NCBI GenBank assembly: GCA_023433225.1
Contig: JAEZDQ010000080.1
Span: 1-11,772 of the forward strand
Direction of reading: 5' to 3'
Source: Bacteroidota bacterium
GTDB taxonomy: Bacteria; Bacteroidota; Bacteroidia; Flavobacteriales; Weeksellaceae
DNA length: 11,772 bases
Part shown: positions 1-5,598 of the stretch, in pieces
Layout of the letters: each line of letters begins with the position of its first letter
How positions within the stretch are numbered: the first letter of the stretch is position 1
Program-made: the position numbers and the translations under genes
The notes under the pieces: model-generated
Told to the model about the DNA's origin: nothing
Database searches by the model: none
Seen by the model: the letters and a program-made list of their open reading frames with translations, nothing else

Positions 1-9
1 GAAATTGAA

Positions 10-23
10 ATTGAAATTTCAAT
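10..23. repeat. 14-bp perfect palindrome upstream of purD
   Basis: Bases 1-18 are three copies of gaaatt, and bases 10-23 (attgaaatttcaat) form a perfect 14-bp palindrome. It ends 28 bp before the purD start, so it could be an operator or simply part of an AT-rich leader. A weak Bacteroidota-type promoter may overlap it: TTG at 5-7 and a TAnnTTTG-like TATTTTCT at 29-36, with a 21-bp spacer. No regulator can be named from the sequence. Confidence 0.4.
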
Positions 24-51
24 CTTTGTATTTTCTAAGATAATTCTCAAA

Positions 52-1359
52 ATGAGTACACAAAATACACCCGACATCCGTCACCCTGAGCTTGTCGAAG
101 GGCAATTCCCAACCCGAATCCTCATCATCGGCTCCGGAGGCCGTGAACACGCAATCGGATGGAAATTTGCCGAGGATTTCAAAAAGAAAGGTGAAAATCT
201 TCAACTTTTTTTCATTCCCGGAAATGCCGGAACCGCTCAATTGGGGCAAAATATTATCCTGAATTCCTTAGCGGAAATCCGTGATTTTGCCAAAGAGGAA
301 AATGTAGATTTGACTTTCGTAGGCCCGGAAGATGAATTGTCTAAAGGAATTGTGAATTTGTTCCAAGAATCCGGACTGGAAATTTTCGGCCCTGACCAAA
401 AAGCAGCGCAATTGGAAGCCAGTAAAGCATTTGCCAAAGATTTCATGAACAAATACGGTGTGAAAACCGCCCGATACAAAACTTTTCAAGGCCCGATGTT
501 GGCCATCGAATATTTAGAATCCCAAGAATTCCCGATTGTCGTCAAAGCAAGCGGATTGGCGGCCGGTAAGGGTGTAATTATTTGTCAAGATTTTGAAGAA
601 GCAAAAAAGGCGGTACTGGAAATCATGGAAGACAAAACTTTTGGCGAAGCGGGAAGCGAAATAGTGATTGAAGAATATCTGGAAGGATTTGAAGCTTCCA
701 TTCTATCGTTTTTTAATGGAGAGGAAATCATTCCTTTTGTTTCGGCCAAAGACCATAAAAAAATAGGGGAGGGTGAAGTCGGATTGAACACGGGAGGAAT
801 GGGTGTTCTCGCGCCAAATCCTTTATTTAAAAAAGAACATTTTGAAGCATTCGAATTCGATATCTTAAATCCTACGCTTGATGGATTAATAGCCGAAAAT
901 TTATTGTTTTCAGGCGTAATTTTCTTCGGATTGATGATTACAACCAAAGGCGTTTATTTGCTCGAATACAACTTGCGAATGGGCGACCCGGAAACCCAGG
1001 CGACCTTACCTTTGCTAGAAAATGATTTGTATGAAATCGTCAAAAAATCCAATCAAGGTGAAAATTTCGAATTGAATTTTTCCAATCAGCAAGCCTGTTG
1101 CGTGGTGATGGTTTCGGGTGGCTATCCGCTGAATTACGAAAAAGGTTTTGAAATTCGCGGGTTGGAAGATGTCAAATGTCCTTATTTTATTGCGGGCGCA
1201 AAAGTTTCTGACGGAAAAGTTTTAACTTCCGGTGGACGCGTTCTCAACATTGTCGGATTGGGAAATACGATGGAAGAAGCGCGAAAAATTGCCTATGATA
1301 ATGTAAAAAAAGTACATTTTGATTATCAGTATTATCGAAATGATATTGGATTAATTTAA
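52..1359 (+). CDS. purD: Phosphoribosylamine--glycine ligase (GARS)
   Basis: PurD joins 5-phosphoribosylamine and glycine with ATP to give glycinamide ribonucleotide, the second step of de novo purine synthesis in the cytosol. Visible marks are the N-domain opening RILIIGSGGREH (residues 22-33), the ATP-grasp glycine-rich segment KASGLAAGKG (about 165-174), the metal and phosphate-binding EYNLRMGDPETQ (about 305-316), and a complete C-terminal domain ending near DYQYYRNDIGLI. At 435 residues it is slightly longer than the usual 420-430, because family members normally begin directly at M-x-ILIIGSGGREH. Here about 21 extra residues precede that point, and no ATG, GTG or TTG codon in frame lies closer, so the start at 52 is forced. 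Part of the extension is encoded by a dispersed repeat (80-103). mtgA follows after 40 bp on the same strand. Confidence 0.96.
   Translation: MSTQNTPDIRHPELVEGQFPTRILIIGSGGREHAIGWKFAEDFKKKGENLQLFFIPGNAGTAQLGQNIILNSLAEIRDFAKEENVDLTFVGPEDELSKGIVNLFQESGLEIFGPDQKAAQLEASKAFAKDFMNKYGVKTARYKTFQGPMLAIEYLESQEFPIVVKASGLAAGKGVIICQDFEEAKKAVLEIMEDKTFGEAGSEIVIEEYLEGFEASILSFFNGEEIIPFVSAKDHKKIGEGEVGLNTGGMGVLAPNPLFKKEHFEAFEFDILNPTLDGLIAENLLFSGVIFFGLMITTKGVYLLEYNLRMGDPETQATLPLLENDLYEIVKKSNQGENFELNFSNQQACCVVMVSGGYPLNYEKGFEIRGLEDVKCPYFIAGAKVSDGKVLTSGGRVLNIVGLGNTMEEARKIAYDNVKKVHFDYQYYRNDIGLI
80..103. repeat. Dispersed HPELVEG-type repeat inside the purD 5' end
   Basis: Bases 80-103 carry gtcaccctgagcttgtcg followed by aagggc, which reads in frame as RHPELVEGQ. 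From general knowledge, this sequence is a short dispersed repeat seen in many bacterial genomes, usually between genes. Its ends (ccct and aggg) are complementary. Here it lies inside the coding sequence between the start codon and the first beta strand of PurD, so it is translated. The family recognition is from memory and was not searched. Confidence 0.6.
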
Positions 1360-1367
1360 ACGAACTT

Positions 1368-1390
1368 CGAATTTCGAACCTCGAATTTCG
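1368..1390. repeat. Short direct repeat cgaatttcg in purD-mtgA spacer
   Basis: Two copies of cgaatttcg (1368-1376 and 1382-1390) lie within the 40-bp spacer between purD and mtgA, in a wider run of ttcga/cgaa words that can fold on itself. It has no T-run, so it is not a clear terminator. purD and mtgA may be co-transcribed. Confidence 0.4.
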
Positions 1391-1399
1391 CATAGTATT

Positions 1400-2083
1400 A
1401 TGAAAAAACTCTGGAAAATCCTTAAACGAACCTTCATCATCCTGTTCATTGCGCAATTGGTGTACATCGTTGTTTTGAAATGGGTAAATCCGCCGATTAC
1501 GATAACCCAAATCAACAGCCTGATCGAAGGTCACGGACTGGCGCGCGATTATATTTCCTGGAATGAAATGCCTAAATCGGCAAAACTGGCAGCCATTGCT
1601 TCCGAAGATCAGCTTTTTCCCACTCACAACGGATTTGACAAAAAGCAAATCGAAAAAGCACTTGATTTCAACGATAAAAATGAGGGCAAAAAACTGCGGG
1701 GTGCCAGCACCATTTCCCAACAGGTAGCTAAAAATGTTTTCCTCTGGCAAAAAAGAAGCTGGTTGCGAAAGGGGCTGGAAGTTTATTTTACCTTTATGAT
1801 TGAACTGGTTTGGGGAAAAGAACGCATTTTGGAAATGTATCTCAATGTTTCTGAAACGGGAATCGGGACTTTTGGGATTGAAGCGGCTTCTCACCGTTAT
1901 TTTAAAAAACAGGCTTCAGAATTAACTCGAAATGAGGCTGCGAGAATTATGGTTAATTTACCCAATCCGAAGAAATACCGGGTCAATCCGCCAAGTCCTT
2001 ATGTGAGCCGTCGCGCTGCTTGGGTGGAACGGCAAATGCGGAATTTGTATGGAGATCCGGAGATTAAGAAGTTGGTGGAATGA
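1400..2083 (+). CDS. mtgA: Monofunctional biosynthetic peptidoglycan transglycosylase
   Basis: This GT51 family enzyme polymerises lipid II into glycan strands at the outer face of the inner membrane, without a transpeptidase domain. One N-terminal membrane anchor (about residues 12-28, FIILFIAQLVYIVVLKW) is followed by the GT51 domain. Key motifs are ASEDQLF (67-73, with the catalytic Glu at 69), GASTISQQVAKN (101-112), and the region around KERILEMYLNVSETG with a second acidic site, then RNEAARIMVNLPNPKKY. The length of 227 residues is normal for MtgA, and the lack of a penicillin-binding domain separates it from class A PBPs. The ATG at 1400 gives a proper cytoplasmic MKKLWK tail before the anchor. 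No promoter stands out in the 40-bp gap to purD. Confidence 0.93.
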   Translation: MKKLWKILKRTFIILFIAQLVYIVVLKWVNPPITITQINSLIEGHGLARDYISWNEMPKSAKLAAIASEDQLFPTHNGFDKKQIEKALDFNDKNEGKKLRGASTISQQVAKNVFLWQKRSWLRKGLEVYFTFMIELVWGKERILEMYLNVSETGIGTFGIEAASHRYFKKQASELTRNEAARIMVNLPNPKKYRVNPPSPYVSRRAAWVERQMRNLYGDPEIKKLVE

Positions 2084-2086
2084 AAG

Positions 2087-2133
2087 AACCTTGTCAAGGT
2101 TTTATGCGTTGTGAAAATAACCTTGACAAGGTT
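2087..2133. repeat. Nested inverted repeat downstream of mtgA
   Basis: The 15-mer aaccttgtcaaggtt (2087-2101) and its exact reverse complement aaccttgacaaggtt (2119-2133) flank a 17-nt loop. Each 15-mer is itself a palindrome with 7-bp arms around one central base, so the unit can fold as one long hairpin or as two small ones. It begins 3 bp after the mtgA stop. The right arm is followed by only two T residues, so an intrinsic terminator is unlikely. A dispersed REP/MITE-like intergenic repeat is a better reading. Confidence 0.7.
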
Positions 2134-2175
2134 AAATCCGGTTCCATTTCAACGGGAATTCTACTCAGAAAACCT

Positions 2176-2183
2176 TACTTTTG
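2176..2183 (+). promoter_or_regulatory. Candidate promoter -7 element for guaA
   Basis: TACTTTTG matches the Bacteroidota -7 consensus TAnnTTTG exactly and lies 15 bp before the chosen guaA ATG. A good TTG is missing at the expected -33 distance, so the call rests on the -7 box and its position. It also argues against the upstream TTG codon at 2181 as the start of guaA, because that codon overlaps the box. Confidence 0.5.
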
Positions 2184-2198
2184 CGCAAACTTCGCACA

Positions 2199-3731
2199 AT
2201 GACAAACGGAATCATCATTCTGGACTTCGGTTCGCAATACAATCAATTGATAGCCAGAAGGGTACGTGAATTTGGTGTTTATGCCGAAATCCTGCCGTTC
2301 AATGCTTCTCTTGAAGAAATTATGGGAAAACAACCTAAAGGAATTATTCTTTCGGGCGGACCTTCTTCGGTTTTTGCGGCAGATGCGGCTTTGGTCGATA
2401 AAGCTTTGTACGAACAGCATATTCCGGTTTTCGGGATTTGTTATGGCATGCAGTTGACAGCGCATTTGCTAGACGGAAAAGTAAAAAAAGGAGAGAAAGG
2501 TGAATATGGAAAATCGGAATTTCACATCACCGAAACTTCTGCTTTGTTTCAAAATGTACCGGAGACTTCTACGGTTTGGATGAGTCATTTTGATGAGGTT
2601 TCTGAACTGCCTTCCGGATTTAAAATTGCCGGAAAATCCAATATTGAAATTGCGTCAATTGTCAACGAAGAAAAGAAAATTTATGCGGTTCAATTTCATC
2701 CGGAAGTATCCCACACGGAATTTGGAAGTAAAATTTTGGAGAATTTTCTGTTCAAGATTTGTCAATGTGAAAAGAATTGGGAGCTGACCGACTTTATTTC
2801 GACTGAAGTTCAAAGAATCAAAGAAGTCGTGGGCGATAAAAAAGTAATTCTGGGCTTGTCGGGAGGTGTGGATTCCTCTGTGTCAGCGGTTTTGATTCAT
2901 AAGGCGATTGGTGATCAGTTGAATTGTATTTTTGTGGATACCGGGCTTTTGCGCAAAGATGAAGGCAAAAAAGTGATGGAAAATTATGGTAAGCACTTCC
3001 ACATGAACATCAAAATGGTGGATGCAAGAGAGCAGTTTATGTCGAAACTGAAAGGTGTTTCAGATCCGGAAGAAAAACGGAAAATCATAGGAAGAGAGTT
3101 CATTGAAGTTTTTGATGCGGAATCCCAAAAATTTGAAGATGCGGAATTTTTGGCTCAGGGAACCATTTATCCGGACGTGATTGAATCACAGTCTGTCAAA
3201 GGCCCTTCGGCAACCATCAAATCGCACCATAATGTGGGCGGATTGCCCGAAAAAATGAAATTAAAACTCTTGGAACCGCTTCGCGAACTGTTCAAAGACG
3301 AAGTTCGGAAAGTAGGGGTTGAACTGGGAATCTCAAGGGAGTTGGTTTATCGCCATCCTTTTCCCGGCCCCGGGTTGGGAATTCGTATTTTGGGTGAAGT
3401 CGATGAAGAAAAAGTCAAAATTTTACAGGAAGCAGACGATATTTTTATTCAGGAACTGTACAAACATAATTTGTATGATGAGGTCAGCCAGGCATTTGTT
3501 GTGCTTTTGCCGGTAAAATCGGTAGGCGTGATGGGCGATGAAAGAACCTATGAATACACGGCAGTTGTCCGTTCCGCCAATACAATTGACTTTATGACGG
3601 CAACTTGGTCGAAATTACCTTATGAATTCCTTGAGTTGGTTTCGAACCGTATCATCAACGAAGTCAGAGGGATTAACCGTGTTGCTTACGATATAAGCTC
3701 GAAACCACCGGCTACTATCGAATGGGAGTAA
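2199..3731 (+). CDS. guaA: GMP synthase, glutamine-hydrolysing
   Basis: GuaA aminates XMP to GMP using ATP and ammonia from glutamine, the last step of GMP synthesis. The N-terminal class I amidotransferase domain shows the nucleophile in FGICYGMQ (Cys about 81) and the His/Glu pair in QFHPEVSHTE (His about 167, Glu about 169). The ATP pyrophosphatase P-loop is LSGGVDSS (about 220-227). The C-terminal dimerisation domain ends in the family signature KPPATIEWE. The ATG at 2199 gives MTNGIIILDFGSQYNQ and 510 residues, the usual size. The longer reading from TTG at 2181 would start inside the promoter box. It is a single gene on the strand of purD and mtgA, with the tRNA-Gln promoter starting about 20 bp after its stop. 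Confidence 0.97.
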   Translation: MTNGIIILDFGSQYNQLIARRVREFGVYAEILPFNASLEEIMGKQPKGIILSGGPSSVFAADAALVDKALYEQHIPVFGICYGMQLTAHLLDGKVKKGEKGEYGKSEFHITETSALFQNVPETSTVWMSHFDEVSELPSGFKIAGKSNIEIASIVNEEKKIYAVQFHPEVSHTEFGSKILENFLFKICQCEKNWELTDFISTEVQRIKEVVGDKKVILGLSGGVDSSVSAVLIHKAIGDQLNCIFVDTGLLRKDEGKKVMENYGKHFHMNIKMVDAREQFMSKLKGVSDPEEKRKIIGREFIEVFDAESQKFEDAEFLAQGTIYPDVIESQSVKGPSATIKSHHNVGGLPEKMKLKLLEPLRELFKDEVRKVGVELGISRELVYRHPFPGPGLGIRILGEVDEEKVKILQEADDIFIQELYKHNLYDEVSQAFVVLLPVKSVGVMGDERTYEYTAVVRSANTIDFMTATWSKLPYEFLELVSNRIINEVRGINRVAYDISSKPPATIEWE

Positions 3732-3751
3732 GAAAAAACTAAGATTCTTAT

Positions 3752-3781
3752 TTGTACAAAAGGAAATTTGAATTATATTTG
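3752..3781 (+). promoter_or_regulatory. Promoter of tRNA-Gln
   Basis: TTG (3752-3754), a 19-bp spacer and TATATTTG (3774-3781) match the Bacteroidota housekeeping promoter TTG-N19-TAnnTTTG exactly. Its -7 box ends 17 bp before the mature tRNA 5' end. It is one of the clearest phylum-level signals in the window. Confidence 0.85.
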
Positions 3782-3798
3782 CACTCGCAATTTAAGGC

Positions 3799-3869
3799 AG
3801 ACCCATGGTGTAACGGTAGCACACCGGTTTTTGGTACCGTTTGTCGGGGTTCGAATCCCTGTGGGTCTA
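3799..3869 (+). tRNA. tRNA-Gln (anticodon TTG)
   Basis: A full cloverleaf can be drawn. The acceptor stem is AGACCCA (3799-3805) with TGGGTCT (3862-3868), the discriminator is A3869, and the D-arm is GTGT/GCAC with the loop AACGGTA. The anticodon loop TTTTGGT has TTG at 3831-3833, and the T-arm is CGGGG-TTCGAAT-CCCTG. CCA is not encoded, since C T T follows the discriminator. The 17-bp attachment core (3856-3872) covers the 3' part of the T-loop and stem and the acceptor 3' strand, so the tRNA stays intact after integration. Its present transcription terminator (3879-3918) lies inside the element. Confidence 0.95.
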
Positions 3870-3872
3870 CTT
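3856..3872. repeat. attL core (17-bp direct repeat, tRNA side)
   Basis: tccctgtgggtctactt is shared exactly with 9694-9710. It covers the T-stem 3' strand, the acceptor 3' strand, the discriminator and three bases beyond the tRNA, the usual target of tRNA-type tyrosine integrases. Identity stops on both sides (a/t before, a/g after). Confidence 0.9.
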
Positions 3873-3878
3873 AGTTTT

Positions 3879-3918
3879 AAACCTCATCTTTTGATTATCA
3901 ATAAGTTGAGGTTTTTTT
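3879..3918 (+). terminator. Terminator for tRNA-Gln, supplied by the element
   Basis: AAACCTCA (3879-3886) pairs with TGAGGTTT (3907-3914). Three further inner pairs (ctt/aag) follow after one mismatch, and then comes a T-run (3912-3918). It lies 10 bp after the tRNA and on the element side of attL, so the island brings its own terminator for the tRNA it interrupts. Confidence 0.8.
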
Positions 3919-3937
3919 GTGCTTTGTGGTGGTGTGT

Positions 3938-3958
3938 TTTGTGACGGTTTTTGTGACG
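3938..3958. repeat. Left copy of 21-bp repeat, candidate integrase arm site
   Basis: Bases 3938-3958 are identical to 9558-9578 in the same orientation. The core is a 12-bp unit gtgacggttttt, present here in tandem (3941-3952 and 3953-3964). It lies 65 bp inside attL. Direct repeats of this kind on both arms of an attachment site are typical arm-type sites for the N-terminal domain of tyrosine recombinases. Confidence 0.7.
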
Positions 3959-3987
3959 GTTTTTGCTTAACCTAACTTTTTATGAAT

Positions 3988-4016
3988 AAAAAAAAAGGGA
4001 ACGCATGAACGCTCCC
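3988..4016 (-). terminator. Distal minus-strand terminator of the element operon
   Basis: On the minus strand GGGAGCG-TTCATG-CGTTCCC (7-bp stem with one G-T pair) is followed by nine T residues. It is a strong intrinsic terminator pointing out of the element toward the tRNA, and would stop leftward element transcripts before they run antisense into tRNA-Gln and guaA. Confidence 0.85.
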
Positions 4017-4028
4017 GAATTACACCTC

Positions 4029-4056
4029 TTAACAAATTTGCAGTAACTTTTGTTAA
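4029..4056. repeat. Inverted repeat between the two terminators
   Basis: ttaacaaa (4029-4036) pairs with tttgttaa (4049-4056) across a 12-nt loop. It lies in the stretch 4017-4094 between the two minus-strand terminators, where no ORF is visible. It could be a protein-binding site or a transcript-end hairpin. There is no T-run on either strand. Confidence 0.35.
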
Positions 4057-4094
4057 ACCATAAATTTACGAATTCCAGTCCGAAATAACTAATT

Positions 4095-4122
4095 AAAAAA
4101 GGGCTTACATTTCTGCAAACCC
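4095..4122 (-). terminator. Proximal minus-strand terminator after the last element gene
   Basis: On the minus strand GGGTTTGCA-GAAA-TGTAAGCCC (9 pairs including wobbles, with a GAAA tetraloop) is followed by six T residues. It starts 26 bp after the stop codon of the 75-residue gene and is the first of two consecutive terminators. Confidence 0.85.
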
Positions 4123-4148
4123 TCTAATTAAACCAGATATGAACTTTA

Positions 4149-4376
4149 TTATTCTGGAAATTCAAAATTCCAGAATAAAGGAATTTCCCAATTATTATCA
4201 ATTTCGGTTTTCAATCGTTGTATTTCGGATATTAAAGATTTTTTATCCTCTTTTCCTGTCCAGATAAAATTTCTACCAATGTATGCCTGAACGATTTCTA
4301 AATACTTTTCAAACGGTAATTCATAACTCTGTATGAAATCAATTAATTCATTTACTGATGTTATTCTTATCTGCAT
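4149..4376 (-). CDS. Small protein of unknown family, paralogue 2 (75 aa)
   Basis: Not recognised. It begins MQIRI-x-S-x-x-EL-x-x-FIQ and contains KYLEIVQAY, FIW-x-G and LISE, all shared with the protein of the preceding gene (4424-4696). About 35 of the first 58 residues are identical. The protein is acidic, soluble and predicted largely helical, with no membrane segment, cysteine cluster or nuclease motif visible. It ends with FWNFEFPE, without the longer tail of its paralogue. The ATG matches the conserved start of the paralogue. An 11-bp inverted repeat (4149-4159 and 4168-4178, 8-nt loop) includes its TAA stop. It is the last gene of the element operon, in the position where satellites often carry accessory genes. 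Its function is unknown. Confidence 0.8.
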   Translation of the reverse strand: MQIRITSVNELIDFIQSYELPFEKYLEIVQAYIGRNFIWTGKEDKKSLISEIQRLKTEIDNNWEIPLFWNFEFPE

Positions 4377-4379
4377 CGT

Positions 4380-4418
4380 TTAATCCTCTTTGAAACTTAT
4401 TATTATCTCTTTGCTGTT
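4380..4418 (-). pseudogene. Relic of the DUF5681 gene 3' end (12 codons plus stop)
   Basis: On the minus strand this spacer reads NSKEIIISFKED-stop, matching the intact DUF5681 tail NSKEVIISFKD-stop (4701-4736). It lies in the same place relative to the following ATGCAGAT start. It is too short to be a gene and has no start codon. It is best explained as the left part of a duplicated unit that began inside the DUF5681 gene and included the small-protein gene behind it. The small deletions and substitutions show that the duplication is not recent. Confidence 0.8.
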
Positions 4419-4423
4419 GTATT

Positions 4424-4696
4424 TTAAATTATTTTTTGATTCTCTTTCAAAGTCTTTTGAAATTCGTCCGTTTTAAAATGTGCTACATCATTCCAAAAAA
4501 TCGGCACGCAATCAATTTCTATCAAACTCCTAAATCGGTTTAATTCTGAAATTAAATCTTCTTTGCTTTCAGCACCAACCCAAATAAAGCCTTGCCGTAC
4601 ATAAGCCTGAACTATTTCCAGATACTTATCAAAATTCAACTCGTTGTCTTGAATGAACTCAGTTAGTTCATCAATACTTTTTATTCTAATCTGCAT
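4424..4696 (-). CDS. Small protein of unknown family, paralogue 1 (90 aa)
   Basis: Not recognised. It shares the frame MQIRI-S-EL-FIQ-EL-F-KYLEIVQAY-FIW-G-K-LISE-R with the 75-residue protein downstream, but has an extra charged tail (about residues 69-90, DVAHFKTDEFQKTLKENQKI). No transmembrane segment, signal peptide or enzyme motif is visible. The start codon lies 4 bp after the DUF5681 stop, so the two are almost certainly translated from the same mRNA. The conserved aromatic and acidic positions suggest a folded domain under selection in both copies, perhaps a protein-binding one, but no function can be assigned. Confidence 0.82.
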   Translation of the reverse strand: MQIRIKSIDELTEFIQDNELNFDKYLEIVQAYVRQGFIWVGAESKEDLISELNRFRSLIEIDCVPIFWNDVAHFKTDEFQKTLKENQKII

Positions 4697-4700
4697 TGCA

Positions 4701-4982
4701 TCAATCTTTAAACGAAATAATAACTTCTTTGCTGTTATCGGTTATTAACTCCGTTTGCTTTGGCAATACGTAAGGAATCAATTTGCAGAGTACGTCCAGA
4801 CGTTCCTTCGGTGTCAATTCAGAAAGTAAGTCCTGAACATTTTCAAGTTCAGCGTCCACAAATAATTTTATCGCGGCTTTCAATTCTGCGGTGGTGCGGT
4901 TCGGTGTACCCTGTCCACGACCTTTGGGATTTAATACAACTCCCTTTTTTAGTGTACCGTCTTTATTTCTTAATGCTTCCAT
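4701..4982 (-). CDS. DUF5681-type protein, possible small-terminase-like DNA-binding protein
   Basis: The protein of 93 residues begins with a short basic segment and the DUF5681 hallmark LNPKGRGQGTPNRTT (about 17-31). A helical region (ELKAAIKLFVDAELENVQDLLSEL) and LTPKERLDVLCKLIPYVLPK (about 56-75) follow. DUF5681 proteins are common in phages and mobile elements, often near terminase genes, and the Bacteroidota versions with the ERL-LIPYVLPK tail resemble small terminase subunits. A role in packaging or DNA recognition is therefore possible but unproven. The start overlaps the stop of the upstream gene (TAATG at 4984-4980), which implies translational coupling. The downstream start lies 4 bp away. 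A copy of its last 12 codons survives at 4380-4418. Confidence 0.82.
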   Translation of the reverse strand: MEALRNKDGTLKKGVVLNPKGRGQGTPNRTTAELKAAIKLFVDAELENVQDLLSELTPKERLDVLCKLIPYVLPKQTELITDNSKEVIISFKD

Positions 4983-5587
4983 TATTTAACTATTTTTTTA
5001 TTGGTTCGCCTTTTCTCTAAATTATAAAACAACTCTGGCAATCTTTTTCTGTTTAATAAAATGTCTTTGCCGTCATGAGTGAAAAGATTAATGTTAAATG
5101 CGTTTTTGAAATCCATGAAACTTACAACCAGATTTAATTCTTTCATTATTTTAAATTGGCTCAAAATGGTTTCAGCTGTCTTTATAATATCTTGCTTCTC
5201 CTTTGTGTCTGCATAGGTGTACCATTTCTCAATTTCAGGCTGTTCTTTTGCAGATTTAAAACATTCGCCGTCAAATTCCCAAACATACATTGTCCAAGTT
5301 TCTTTATGTCTTTCAAATTCCTTGTAAAGAGGTTCTGGATTTATTCCCAACGCTTGAAGGTTGAAATCATCTTCTGCGTTTTTGAACTGAAAGCGACTTT
5401 GTAATTCATCGCGGATAAGTTCAGGCGCATTAGTCGGAAACTTTTCCAGATTTTCCTTTGGTAAGTTGCCAACCGTTTTTTGAACATTGCGGAAAAACTT
5501 GTTTAGGTTGTTTTCGCCTGTTTCGATTTTGCGAAGTGTGTTTCTTACCTCGCGGTCATTTACATAAATTAAATTCTTTTTGGTCAT
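4982..5587 (-). CDS. Hypothetical protein (201 aa) of the element operon
   Basis: Not recognised. It is a soluble, highly charged protein rich in Lys, Glu and Asn with no signal peptide or membrane segment. The N-terminal third (MTKKNLIYVNDREVRNTLRK to NLEKFP) is basic and helical. The middle holds aromatic residues (HKETWTMYVWEFDGECF, EKWYTY). The C-terminus is basic (RKRLPELFYNLEKRRTNKK). It starts 11 bp after the Rep stop and its TAA overlaps the DUF5681 ATG by one base, so it is embedded in the operon between replication and TerS-like functions. Position suggests a role in element DNA metabolism or packaging, but nothing in the sequence proves it. Confidence 0.82.
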   Translation of the reverse strand: MTKKNLIYVNDREVRNTLRKIETGENNLNKFFRNVQKTVGNLPKENLEKFPTNAPELIRDELQSRFQFKNAEDDFNLQALGINPEPLYKEFERHKETWTMYVWEFDGECFKSAKEQPEIEKWYTYADTKEKQDIIKTAETILSQFKIMKELNLVVSFMDFKNAFNINLFTHDGKDILLNRKRLPELFYNLEKRRTNKKIVK

Positions 5588-5598
5588 TGTAAAATTAT

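Noticed and set aside
1244..1894. 216-codon open frame on the minus strand over purD and mtgA
   Set aside because: It is antisense to two clear conserved genes and has no family resemblance.
4149..4696. Toxin-antitoxin pair
   Set aside because: The two small genes are paralogues of each other, not a toxin with a different antitoxin, and neither shows a known toxin or antitoxin motif.
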